Of a DNA stretch of 64,000 bases, positions 25,801 through 34,960 are shown one piece after another. Made by a program: the position numbers and the translations under genes. The notes beneath the pieces are model-generated. The model had not been told where the DNA came from and did not search any database. It saw only the letters and a list, made by a program, of their open reading frames with translations. Source of the DNA: JAIBJN01 sp963802795 (lineage in GTDB: Bacteria; Actinomycetota; Thermoleophilia; Gaiellales; Gaiellaceae); contig CAWDJV010000003.1 in the NCBI GenBank assembly GCA_963802795.1, positions 248,001-312,000 of the forward strand, written 5' to 3'. Numbering within the stretch: position 1 is the stretch's first letter; every line of letters starts with the position of its first letter.

Positions 25801-26657
25801 TGTGCCGGCTCTTCGGTCTGAGCGCCTCGCCCAAGCGGGTGCATGCGAGCTTCTGGCTCCTCGAGGCGCCTGACAGCCTCGTCGAGCAGAGCCGGCGAAA
25901 CCCGGACGGGACCGGCCTCAGCTTCTTCGCTCCTGACGGCACTCCGGTCCTCGACAAGGAGCCGTTGGCGGCCTTCAAGGACGCGGCCTTCAGCCGCGAG
26001 GCGAGGCACATCAGCTCGACGACGTTCGTCTCCCATATCCGCTTCGCTACGACCGGAGAGCGGACGGTCGAGAACACCCATCCCTATGCCATGGACGGAC
26101 GGATCTTCGCGCACAACGGCGTCCTCGCCGACCTGGAGCGGCTCGAGGCCGAGCTCGGCGACGAGCGCTCCCTCGTTCAGGGCGACACGGACTCGGAGCG
26201 CTACTTCGCCCTGGTGACGAAGGAGATACGGGCGAACGGCGGCGACGTCGGTGCAGGCATCGCCTCCGCCGCGGGCTGGATCGCGGCAAACGTGCCCGTC
26301 TATTCGATCAACTGCGTGCTGGCAACGGAGCACGATCTCTGGGCGTTCCGCTATCCGGAGACGCACCGGCTCTTCGTGCTCGAACGGCCCGCCGGAGGCC
26401 ACGGCGACGACGAGGAAGGGCTTCGCCACGAGAGCGCCGTGCTGCGGGTGCACTCCGACCACCTCGCCGACCATCCCTCGGTCGTCGTGGCGAGCGAGCC
26501 GCTCGACGACAGCGCCGAGTGGCGCCCGCTCGAGCCCGGTGAGCTCGCGCAAGTCGGCCCCGACCTGACGGTCACGTCGACGGTCGTCGTCGACCACCCG
26601 CCCGCGCACGTCCTGCACCTCCACCATCCCACCGGCCAGGAGAGGAGCCACGAGTGA
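25800..26657 (+). CDS. Class II glutamine amidotransferase-like protein
   Basis: A 285-residue Ntn-hydrolase of the GATase_6/EgtC-like group. Cys2 in MCRLFGLSA is the nucleophile after Met removal. NPDGTGLSFF, SHIRFATTGERTVENTHPY and FAHNGVLADL are the family motifs for glutamine binding and the oxyanion loop. The partner that would use the ammonia is not evident. It may instead hydrolyse gamma-glutamyl bonds, as EgtC does. It overlaps the Usp-like gene by one base and the glutamate decarboxylase by four (GTGA), so a shared glutamine/glutamate function is plausible. Confidence 0.85.
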   Translation: MCRLFGLSASPKRVHASFWLLEAPDSLVEQSRRNPDGTGLSFFAPDGTPVLDKEPLAAFKDAAFSREARHISSTTFVSHIRFATTGERTVENTHPYAMDGRIFAHNGVLADLERLEAELGDERSLVQGDTDSERYFALVTKEIRANGGDVGAGIASAAGWIAANVPVYSINCVLATEHDLWAFRYPETHRLFVLERPAGGHGDDEEGLRHESAVLRVHSDHLADHPSVVVASEPLDDSAEWRPLEPGELAQVGPDLTVTSTVVVDHPPAHVLHLHHPTGQERSHE

Positions 26658-28046
26658 CGCTGAGGCACCCCAAGGCGCCGGCAGGCCCGACCCAGGACCT
26701 CGCCGTCGCCCCGATCTTCACCCTGGAGGCGACCGAGATCCCGCGGCACCGGCTCCCCGACGGCGAGCTGTCGCCCGAGGTCGCGTACCAGATCATCCAC
26801 GACGAGCTGATGCTCGACGGCAACGCGCGCCTGAACCTGGCCACGTTCGTGACCACCTGGATGGAGCCTCAGGCCGAGAAGCTCATGGCGGAGTGCTTCG
26901 ACAAGAACATGATCGACAAGGACGAGTACCCGCAGACCGCGGAGCTCGAGAGCCGCTGCGTCGCCATCCTCAGCCGCCTCTGGCACGCGCCCGATCCCGA
27001 CCAGGCGACCGGCTGCTCGACGACCGGGTCGAGCGAGGCCGCCATGCTCGGGGGCCTCGCCCTCAAGCGCCGCTGGCAGCAGAGCCGCAAGGCCGAGGGC
27101 AAGCCGGCCGACGCGCCCGAACATCGTCATGGGCATCAACGTCCAGGTCTGCTGGGAGAAGTTCGCCAACTACTGGGACGTCGAGATGCGCCTGGTCCCG
27201 ATGGAGGGCGACCGCCTCCACCTCTCCGCCGAGGAGGCCGTGAAGCGGTGCGACGAGAACACCATCGGCGTCGTCCCCGTTCTCGGCTCGACGTTCGACG
27301 GCTCCTACGAGCCCGTCCAGGAGATCTGCGCCGCGCTGGACGGTCTCCAGGCGAGCACCGGCCTCGACATCCCGGTCCACGTCGACGGCGCGTCCGGGGC
27401 GTTCGTCGCCCCGTTCATCGACCCCGAGCTCGAGTGGGACTTCCGCCTGCCGCGCGTCGCCTCGATCAACGTCTCCGGGCACAAGTACGGGCTCGTCTAC
27501 CCAGGCGTCGGCTGGGTCGTCTGGCGCGACGCCGAAGCGCTGCCCGAGGACCTCATCTTCTGGGTCAACTACCTGGGCGACAACATGCCGACGTTCGCGC
27601 TCAACTTCTCGCGGCCGGGCGCGCAGGTCGTGGGCCAGTACTACAACTTCCTGCGGCTCGGCTTCGACGGCTACCGCAACGTGCAGGCCTACGCACGGGA
27701 CGTGGCCACGAGGCTGTCGGGGCGGATCGCCGAGCTGGGGCCGTTCGAGCTCGTCACGAAGGGCGACGAGCTGCCCGTCTTCGCCTTCAAGGTCAAGGAC
27801 GACATCGACAACTTCACGGTCTTCGACGTCTCGAACGCAGTGCGTGAGCGCGGCTGGCTGCTGCCGGCCTATACCTTCCCGAAGAACCGGGAGGATCTCG
27901 CGGCTCTGCGCGTGGTCGTCAAGCGCGGCTTCAGCCACGACATGGCCGACCTGCTGGTCGCCGACCTCCAGCGGCAGCTACCGCACCTTCAGCAGCAGCC
28001 GGCGCCCGTGCACGACAGCACGACCGCGACGAGCTTCCATCACTAG
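26654..28046 (+). CDS. gadB: Glutamate decarboxylase (frame break near 27119)
   Basis: A PLP enzyme of about 463 residues converting glutamate to GABA and consuming a proton. Typical segments: ARLNLATFVTTWMEPQAEKL, CSTTGSSEAAMLGGLALKRRW, HVDGASGAFVAPF and the PLP lysine in NVSGHKYGLVYPGVGW. The reading frame changes at about 27119 in a CCCGAAC context; removing one G joins ADAP to NIVMGINVQVCWEKF as in the family. GTG start overlaps the amidotransferase stop. No GABA antiporter gene is adjacent. Confidence 0.92.
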
Positions 28047-28081
28047 ACGGGTGAAGGAGGAACCAAGGTGCGACGAGACCC

Positions 28082-28771
28082 GTGGGAGCGGGCTTGAGTG
28101 ATATCGCGCTGCGAATCCTGCTCTTCGCGCTCGTCGCTGCGGCCAGCCCGGTCGCGATCGTCGCGACGCTGGCTGTTCTCACCAGCAGGCGCGGGCGCAC
28201 GAACGGGATTCTCTTTGCCGCCGGGTTCTTGCTCGGACAGTCGGCAGCCTTTCTGGCCGCGTTCCTCGTCGGCTCCGCGGCGACCACGGACCGCGAGGCG
28301 CACGAGCAGGCGGCCGCGGCGCTCGAGCTCGTCTTCGGCATCGCGCTCCTGGCGATCGCCTGGCCGGAGCGGCGGCACGGCGAGGCGGGCGTGGGTGGCG
28401 GCCCCTCCAGGACGAAGGCGCTCCTCGCCCGACTCAGGGGCCTGCGTCCGGGAACGGCGTTCGCACTGGGCACGCTCCTGGGCGTGGGGGGCGTGAAGCG
28501 TCTGAGTATCACCATCGTCGCCGGAGCCACCGTGGGAATTGCCAGCCTGCTCGCCGTCGAGGAGCTCGCCCTGGCCGTCCTCTATGTCCTGGTCGCGGGC
28601 GTCCTCGTGTGGCTCCCGGTCGGCCTCTACCTGGTCGCCGGGAAACGCGCGGAAGAGTGGATGGAGCAAGCGCAGGGCTGGCTGACGACGAACCAGCGGC
28701 GGCTGACCTTCGTCACGACTCTCGTCTTCGGATTCCTGCTCACCAGCGACGCGCTCGTCCGGCTCGTGTGA
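28082..28771 (+). CDS. GAP/LysE-like six-helix membrane protein
   Basis: A 229-residue integral membrane protein resembling the GAP (Sap) family: ILLFALVAAASPVAIVATLA, then GFLLGQSAAFLAAFLVG, a loop, and three further helices. AAGGAGG at 28054-28060 is best placed for a GTG at 28068, which runs only nine codons before TGA. This suggests either one more frame error or that the GTG at 28082 or TTG at 28094 is used. Family members are proposed to export small or lipid-linked molecules. It follows gadB by 35 bases. Confidence 0.7.
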   Translation: MGAGLSDIALRILLFALVAAASPVAIVATLAVLTSRRGRTNGILFAAGFLLGQSAAFLAAFLVGSAATTDREAHEQAAAALELVFGIALLAIAWPERRHGEAGVGGGPSRTKALLARLRGLRPGTAFALGTLLGVGGVKRLSITIVAGATVGIASLLAVEELALAVLYVLVAGVLVWLPVGLYLVAGKRAEEWMEQAQGWLTTNQRRLTFVTTLVFGFLLTSDALVRLV

Positions 28772-28802
28772 TGCCCGGTCGATTGCCTATCGTGGTGCTC
28801 CT

Positions 28803-29687
28803 GTGGATGACGTAGCGGCAGTCCTTGCGATCTTCGCCGCGATCTCCTTCGCGCTTGCCGCCACGCTCTGGCAGCGGGCCTCGGTGGAGCTCGGGGTGGA
28901 GGCCGGAGGGCCGAAGGCGTTCCTCCGCTTGCTCGGGAGCTGGGTATGGCTCCTCGGTCTCGCTGCCCAGATCCTCGGAGTGATTCTCCAGGCGGCCGCG
29001 CTCGATCGGGGCAGGGTCGCGATCATCCAGCCGCTGCTCGTGACGACCATCGTCTGGGCCATGCCGCTCGGCTACTTCCTTACCAACCAGGTCATCACCC
29101 GACGCCACATCGCCGGGGCGGCGATCGTCGTCGTCGGGCTCGCGACCTTCGCGAAGTTCGGCGACCCTGCCGGCGGCGTAGACAACGCGCCGACCTCCGA
29201 CTGGGTGTCGGCACTCCTCGTAGTCGCGGCGGTCTGCATCGGGCTCATGCTCTTCGCCCGACGTGGCGGACCGGGCGTGAAGGCGGCCGTCTTCGGGGCG
29301 ACCGCGGGCATCCTCTACGGAGTGTCCGCGACGCTGATGAAGCCGGTCGTCGAAGGCCTGCACGCCAACGGCGTTGCGCAGACGCTCGAGAGCTGGGAGC
29401 CGTGGGTCATGGCAGTCGGCGGGCTCGTCGGCTTCTACCTGCAGCAGCTCTCGCTCGCGACCGGTCGGCTCGTGACCTCGGTGGCGACCGTTTCGGTGGC
29501 GAACCCGGTGGTCAGTGTCCTGCTCGGCGCGCTCGTCCTCCAGGAACGGCTGGACAGGACACCTCCCTGGCACGCAGTCGTCGCCGTGGGAGCGCTTGCG
29601 GTCGCGCTCCTGGGCGCGATCGTGATCGCGTCTGCGTCGGAGAAGGAGTCCAAGGCCGGGCCGTCGGATCAACCCGCGCTCGCCTGA
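28803..29687 (+). CDS. DMT/EamA-type transporter
   Basis: A 294-residue protein with ten helices in two homologous halves, typical of drug/metabolite transporters. The first half is AAISFALAATLWQRASVELG with later QPLLVTTIVWAMPLGYFLT. The second half ends VANPVVSVLLGALVLQERL, the usual EamA sequence before the last helix. GTG start, without a strong ribosome-binding site. The 3' end converges on, and slightly overlaps, the minus-strand membrane gene. Substrate unknown. Confidence 0.8.
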   Translation: MDDVAAVLAIFAAISFALAATLWQRASVELGVEAGGPKAFLRLLGSWVWLLGLAAQILGVILQAAALDRGRVAIIQPLLVTTIVWAMPLGYFLTNQVITRRHIAGAAIVVVGLATFAKFGDPAGGVDNAPTSDWVSALLVVAAVCIGLMLFARRGGPGVKAAVFGATAGILYGVSATLMKPVVEGLHANGVAQTLESWEPWVMAVGGLVGFYLQQLSLATGRLVTSVATVSVANPVVSVLLGALVLQERLDRTPPWHAVVAVGALAVALLGAIVIASASEKESKAGPSDQPALA

Positions 29688-30242
29688 GGTCGGCGACAGC
29701 CAGGCACCGACGAAGAAGCAGACGGCGCCGAGGAACGTGAAGGCGTTCGTCGCCTCGGTGTTGAGGAGCTCGCCCGTGTCGGGGACGACCCACGACGCCA
29801 CGGCTGCGATCCCGAAGAAGACCGACCCGAGCATGTTCAGGCCCGCGATCTGCAATTGGGTGCCCCGCCGGCCCCACACCGCGGCCAGCGCGAGCCCGCT
29901 CGCCAGGAGGAAACAGATGGAGCCGAGGGCGTCGGGCGCCCACACCCGGACATCCTCCTGGGCCGTCGAGAGCGCGTCGTTCATGGCGGTGAAGGTCGTG
30001 ACGTTGAAGAACACCGTCCCGACGAGCTGTACGCTGGCAGCCCACCAGTCGAGGCGGTCGCGCCGGGCCGTCTGGCTCAACTGGAGCAGGGAGGCGGTCG
30101 TGAAGAAGATCGAGCCGGCGAAGAACGTCACTCCGACGACCTCGGGCTCCACGAGCTCGGAGTAGAAGGGGGCCGACCCGAGCGCGAACGCCGCCGAGCC
30201 GACCATGAAAAAGACCGCGATCCACCATAGTCTGGGCTTCAT
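29670..30242 (-). CDS. Membrane protein, YrhK-like; 3' end uncertain
   Basis: From the ATG at 30242: MKPRLWWIAVFFMVGSAAF followed by five to six more helices, including WWAASVQLVGTVFFNVTTF and LNMLGSVFFGIAAVASWVV. The repeated W(W)-x-x-x-x-LG-x-FFN pattern resembles YrhK-type membrane proteins; this name is tentative. The frame stays open into unrelated sequence after GAWLSPTSGERG; another frame stops at 29670, so a frame error near the end is likely. The start codon sits inside the third copy of the 17-bp palindrome. Confidence 0.6.
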
Positions 30243-30255
30243 CCCAGGGGGATGA
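30239..30255. promoter_or_regulatory. 17-bp palindrome motif, copy 3 (before ndh)
   Basis: TCATCCCAGGGGGATGA has perfect arms. It covers the ATG of the YrhK-like gene and lies 77 bases upstream of the NADH dehydrogenase start. Confidence 0.45.
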
Positions 30256-30331
30256 TGCGCCACCGGCCGACTGTGTGGAGTCTGATCGGTGACGGCGCGC
30301 CGTCCCAACCCGGCGCCGAAGGAGGACACTG

Positions 30332-31620
30332 TTGGCAAGCTCTGTCGAGCCCAGCGGGACAGAAGCGCGGCGGCCGCGTGTCGTCATCCTCGGCGGAGGG
30401 TTCGCCGGGATTGGTGCCGCCCGCAAGCTGAAGAACAGCGACGTCGACGTCGTGCTCGTGGACAAGCACGACTACCACACGTTTCAACCGCTCCTCTACC
30501 AGCTCGCCACCGACCTGCTCGAGACGTCCGCCGTCGGGCATCCGATACGCGACCTTTTCCAGGAGCAGCCGAACGTCATCGTTCACCAGGCGACCGCGAC
30601 CCGCGTCGACGTCGAGAAGCGCGAGGTGGAGTTCGCCGACATGGCGCCGCTCTCCTACGACTACCTGGTGCTCGCGCTCGGCGCGGAGGTCAACTTCTTC
30701 GGGGTCGAGGGCGCTGCGGAGCATGCGTTCCCGATGTACACGCTCGCCGACGCCCTGCGCCTGAAGGAGCACGTTCTCGAAAGGTGGGAGGCGGCCGACA
30801 AGGACGCTTCCTTGGTGGAGGACGGCGCGCTCAACGTCGTCGTCGTCGGCGGCGGCCCTACAGGAGTCGAGAGCGTCGGTGCACTCGCCGAGCTCTACCA
30901 TGCCGATTTCGCCAAGGACTATCGGGCGCTGCCACAGGAGAAGGCCCGTCTGATCCTCGTCGAGGCGGGCCCCGAAGTGTTCGCCATGTTCAAGCCGGAC
31001 ATTCGCGCGTACACGCAGAAGACGCTCGAGAAGCTCGGGGTCGAGGTACTCGTGGGGGAGATCGTCGACTCGATCACCCCGACGCGGGTCGCGCTCAAGT
31101 CGGGGAGGGTGCTCGACGCGCACACTCTCGTCTGGGGCGCGGGGCTCCAGGCGAGCCCGATAGCCCAGTCTCTCGGGCTGGAGCTCGAGAAAGGCAATCG
31201 CCTCGCCGCCGAGCCCGATCTCAGCACCGCGGAGCATCCCGAGGTGTTCGCCGTCGGCGACATCGCCTGGATCACCGACACGAAAACGAACGAGGTTCTT
31301 CCCCAGCTCGGCTCGGTCGCGCTTCAGGCCGGCGAGCAGGCCGGAGAGAACGTCGCACGGCTCGTCGCGGGGGGCGGACCGAGCCCTTCGTCTACAAGGA
31401 CAAGGGCACGATGGCCACCATCGGGCGCGGCGCTGCGGTCGTCCAGTTTCGCAAGGGCCGCACGATGAAGGGCAAGTCCGCGTTTCTGGCCTGGGGCGCC
31501 GTCCATCTCGCGCTCCTCTCGACCGGCGAGGACCGCGCCAAGGCGATGGTGGACTGGACCTGGGCCGGGTTCAGCCACGAGCGCTCCGGCCGGATCAGAG
31601 TGAGCAGCGAAAGGAGCTGA
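30332..31620 (+). CDS. ndh: Type II NADH dehydrogenase (frame break near 31377)
   Basis: A single-subunit quinone reductase of about 429 residues. FAD site VVILGGGFAGIGAARKL near the N-terminus, NADH site VVVVGGGPTGVESVGAL in the middle, and the FAD-binding VFAVGDIAW. The frame changes in a six-G run at 31375-31380; in the other frame it continues FVYKDKGTMATIGRGAAVVQ, the family-typical C-terminal segment, and ends at 31620. AAGGAGG eight bases before supports the TTG start. It passes electrons to quinone without pumping protons, feeding the bd oxidase encoded downstream. Confidence 0.9.
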
Positions 31621-31622
31621 GG

Positions 31623-33065
31623 ATGGCAACCACGACCGGGAGTAGGCCCGCAGCCGGTACCGGCCACGAGGAGAGCTCGGCGCACGACCCCGCGGACGTC
31701 CTCGTCGTCTTCGGGATCACCGGCGACCTCGCGAAGGTGATGACGTTCCGTTCGCTGTACCGGCTGGAAGCGCGCGGGCTGCTCACGTGCCCGATCGTCG
31801 GAGTGGCGGTCGACGACTGGACGGTGGATCAGCTCGTCCAGCGCGCCCGCGAGTCGATCGAGGGAACCGGCGAGCAGCTCGACTCGGAGGTCTTCGACCG
31901 CTTCGCCGCGCGCCTTTCGTACGTGCAGGGCGACTTCGGGGACACTGCCACCTACGGACGTGTCGGCGAGGCCATCAAGGGCGCCGCGCGGCCCGTGTTC
32001 TATCTCGAGATACCGCCGTTCCTCTTCGGAACGGTCGTCAAGGGCCTGTCCGAGGCCGGACTGACGGGCACCGGGCGGGTCGTCGTGGAGAAGCCCTTCG
32101 GGCACGACCGGGACTCCGCGCGGGCGCTCGCAGACGAGCTGCACGCCTACATCGACGAGTCGCAGCTCTACCGCATCGACCACTTCCTCGGGAAGATGGG
32201 CCTCGAGGAGATCATCTATCTGCGTTTCGCGAACACCATGCTCGAGCCGGTCTGGAACCGGAATTACGTCGAGTGCGTGCAGATCACGATGGCGGAGGAC
32301 TTCGGCGTCGAGGACCGAGGCCATTTCTACGACCCCGTCGGCGCGCTGCGCGACGTCGTCGTCAACCACATCATGCAAGTCGTGTCTGCTGCCGCCATGG
32401 AGGCGCCGGCGGGCGGCGACCCCGCGACCATCAAGGACGCGCAGGTCGCCGTCTTCCGCGCGACCGGCGAGGCCGACCCGGCCCACTACGTGCGCGGCCA
32501 GTACGACGGGTACCTCGACATCGAGGGGGTCGCCCCCGACTCGGCCACGGAGACGTACGCCGCCCTGCGCCTCGACATCGACAACTGGCGCTGGTCGGGA
32601 GTCCCCTTCTTCATCCGCACGGGAAAACGCCTGCCGGTCACGCAGACCGAGCTTCGGCTCGTCTTCAAACATCCGCCGCGGCTCGGCTTCGCGGCCTTCG
32701 CCCGCAGACCGGAGCCCAACCAGCTGGTGATCAAGCTCGATCCCTCGACGGGGGTCCAGCTCACCCTCGACGCGCACAGAGCGGACGTTGGGGCGGCGGC
32801 GCCGATCGACCTCGACACCGAGTTCGCCCAGGCGGGCGGCGAGGGCGCGACCCCCTACGAGGTGTTGCTGCACGCGGCGATGGTCGGCCAGAGCACGCGC
32901 TTCACTCGCCAGGACGCGGTCGAGGAGACCTGGCGGATCATGCAACCCCTCCTCGATGCCCCGCCGGCCGTCCACTCGTACGCGCCCGGTTCGTGGGGGC
33001 CCGAGGCCGCGGACGCGCTCGTCGCAGGTCACGGCCGCTGGCACGGTCCCTGGGTGACGGGATGA
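31623..33065 (+). CDS. zwf: Glucose-6-phosphate 1-dehydrogenase
   Basis: A 480-residue enzyme oxidising glucose 6-phosphate to 6-phosphogluconolactone with NADP. NADP motif VVFGITGDLAKV, the substrate/catalytic signature RIDHFLGK, and later FFIRTGKRLP are all present. The frame is intact. AAAGGAG precedes the ATG by six bases. It starts three bases after ndh and overlaps the GH15 gene by four (ATGA), placing it in a glucose-use operon. Confidence 0.95.
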   Translation: MATTTGSRPAAGTGHEESSAHDPADVLVVFGITGDLAKVMTFRSLYRLEARGLLTCPIVGVAVDDWTVDQLVQRARESIEGTGEQLDSEVFDRFAARLSYVQGDFGDTATYGRVGEAIKGAARPVFYLEIPPFLFGTVVKGLSEAGLTGTGRVVVEKPFGHDRDSARALADELHAYIDESQLYRIDHFLGKMGLEEIIYLRFANTMLEPVWNRNYVECVQITMAEDFGVEDRGHFYDPVGALRDVVVNHIMQVVSAAAMEAPAGGDPATIKDAQVAVFRATGEADPAHYVRGQYDGYLDIEGVAPDSATETYAALRLDIDNWRWSGVPFFIRTGKRLPVTQTELRLVFKHPPRLGFAAFARRPEPNQLVIKLDPSTGVQLTLDAHRADVGAAAPIDLDTEFAQAGGEGATPYEVLLHAAMVGQSTRFTRQDAVEETWRIMQPLLDAPPAVHSYAPGSWGPEAADALVAGHGRWHGPWVTG

Positions 33066-34960
33066 GCTCTCCCGAGGCGACCCCCAAGCCCCAGGCGCAG
33101 AGCGCGGCCGCCCCCTCGCCGTTCCCTCCGATCGACGCCTACGCGTTTCTCTCGAACTGCCATACAGGAGCGCTGGTCGCTCCCGACGGAGCCGTCGAGT
33201 GGCTCTGTGTCCCACGCTTCGACGCTCCCAGCGTGTTCGGAACCCTGCTCGACCGGGAAGCCGGCTACTTCCGTCTGGGACCGTTCGGGATCAACCACGC
33301 GACGGCGCGGGTGTACGAGCCCGGGACGAACGTCCTGGCCACGACCTGGAAGACGCCGACGGGGTGGGCCCTCGTTCGCGAAGCCCTGACCATGGGCCCG
33401 AGGGACCGTGAGGACGAGATCACCCCGCATACCCGTCCCCCGGCCGACGACGACGCCGAGCACGTGCTGGTCCGCACGGTCGAGTGCCTCGAGGGCACCA
33501 TCGAGCTCGAGCTCGTCTGCGAGCCGGTCTTCGACTACGGTCGCGCCCCGGCCGAGTGGACGCTAGTCGACGGGAGCCGCCACACAGCCGATGCGGCCGG
33601 CGCCGACGTCAAGATCCGACTGCAAACCGACATGGCGCTCGGGATCGAAGGCGAGCGAGTCCGCGCGCGTCACGTCCTCGGAGCGGGGGACCGGCTCTAC
33701 TGCTCGCTCTCGTGGGCCGAGGAGCTGGCCTCCCCCGGCGACGTCGACGAGGCAACGGCGCAGCTCGACGCGACGGTGCGCTACTGGCGCGCCTGGCTGG
33801 GGCGGGCACGCCTGCCCGATCACCACTGGCGCGACCCGATCCAGCGCTCGGCCCTGACCATCAAGGGCCTCACCTACATGCCGACCGGGGCGACCGTCGC
33901 CGCGCTGACGACGTCGCTGCCCGAGACGCCCGGCGGGGAGCGCAACTGGGACTACCGCTACTCGTGGATGCGGGACTCGACCTTCACGCTGCAGGCGCTG
34001 CACTTCCTGAACCTGGACTGGGAGGCCGACGAGTTCATGCAGTTCGTCGCCGACCTCAAGGCCAACGAGGACGGCGCGCTCCAGATCATGTACGGGATCG
34101 ACGGCCGGCGCGACCTCACGGAATCGACGCGGGACGACCTCTCCGGCTACGCGGGAGCACGACCGGTGCGGATCGGGAACGGGGCCTTCGACCAGCGGCA
34201 GAACGACGTTTTCGGCTCCGTCCTGGACTCCGTCCTGCTGCACAGCCGGCGCAGCAACCGGCTGCCCCGGCGGCTGTGGCCGATCGTCCAATCACAGGCC
34301 GAGTGCGCGACGGCCGTGTGGCGCGAGCCGGACCAGGGGATCTGGGAGGCGCGCGGCGCCCCGCAGCACTACGTGTCGTCCAAGCTCATGTGCTGGGTCG
34401 CCCTCGACCGAGCCGCCAAGCTCGCCGCGATCAGCGGCAACCCGGAGCTGCAGGCGAGCTGGGGAGCCGTCGCAGAGGAGATCAAGGCGGACATTCTCGA
34501 GCACGGCGTCACCGACCAGGGCGTCCTCCGCCAGCACTACGACACGGATGCGCTGGACGCATCCACGCTCCTGGCCGCGCTCTTCGGGTTCCTGCCACAC
34601 GACGACGAACGCCTGCGGGCAAGCGTCCTGGCGATCGCCGACGACCTCACCGAGCAGGGCTTCGTCCTGCGCTATCGCACCGACGAGACGGACGACGGCC
34701 TCTCGGGCAAGGAGGGAACCTTCCTCATCTGCTCGTTCTGGCTCGTCTCGGCGCTCGCGATCATCGGCGAGGAGCAGCGAGCCCGAGACTTGATGGAGCG
34801 CCTCCTGCGCATCGCCTCGCCCCTGGGCTTGTACGCAGAGGAATTCGACACCGACACCGGCCGCCATCTCGGCAACGTCCCGCAGGCGTTCTCCCATCTC
34901 GCGCTGATCGAGGCCGCCGCGCGGATCGTCCTCGCGGAGCGGCAGGAGGAGATCTCATGA
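33062..34960 (+). CDS. GH15 glucoamylase/trehalase-like glycoside hydrolase
   Basis: A 632-residue GH15 protein without signal peptide, hence cytoplasmic. N-terminal beta domain (DAYAFLSNCHTGALVAPDG, VEWLCVPRFDAPSVFG), then the alpha/alpha barrel with RNWDYRYSWMRDSTF and RPVRIGNGAFDQRQNDVFG, both signature regions around the catalytic acids. Actinobacterial intracellular GH15 proteins include trehalases, so trehalose or short maltodextrins are likely substrates. Coupled to zwf (ATGA) and to the GMC oxidoreductase (ATGA), it may release glucose for direct oxidation. Confidence 0.9.
   Translation: MSSPEATPKPQAQSAAAPSPFPPIDAYAFLSNCHTGALVAPDGAVEWLCVPRFDAPSVFGTLLDREAGYFRLGPFGINHATARVYEPGTNVLATTWKTPTGWALVREALTMGPRDREDEITPHTRPPADDDAEHVLVRTVECLEGTIELELVCEPVFDYGRAPAEWTLVDGSRHTADAAGADVKIRLQTDMALGIEGERVRARHVLGAGDRLYCSLSWAEELASPGDVDEATAQLDATVRYWRAWLGRARLPDHHWRDPIQRSALTIKGLTYMPTGATVAALTTSLPETPGGERNWDYRYSWMRDSTFTLQALHFLNLDWEADEFMQFVADLKANEDGALQIMYGIDGRRDLTESTRDDLSGYAGARPVRIGNGAFDQRQNDVFGSVLDSVLLHSRRSNRLPRRLWPIVQSQAECATAVWREPDQGIWEARGAPQHYVSSKLMCWVALDRAAKLAAISGNPELQASWGAVAEEIKADILEHGVTDQGVLRQHYDTDALDASTLLAALFGFLPHDDERLRASVLAIADDLTEQGFVLRYRTDETDDGLSGKEGTFLICSFWLVSALAIIGEEQRARDLMERLLRIASPLGLYAEEFDTDTGRHLGNVPQAFSHLALIEAAARIVLAERQEEIS

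Noticed and set aside
31787..34960. A 1057-codon frame spanning zwf and GH15
   Set aside because: The first 425 codons are an off-frame reading of zwf. The real GH15 starts at ATG 33062, coupled to the zwf stop.
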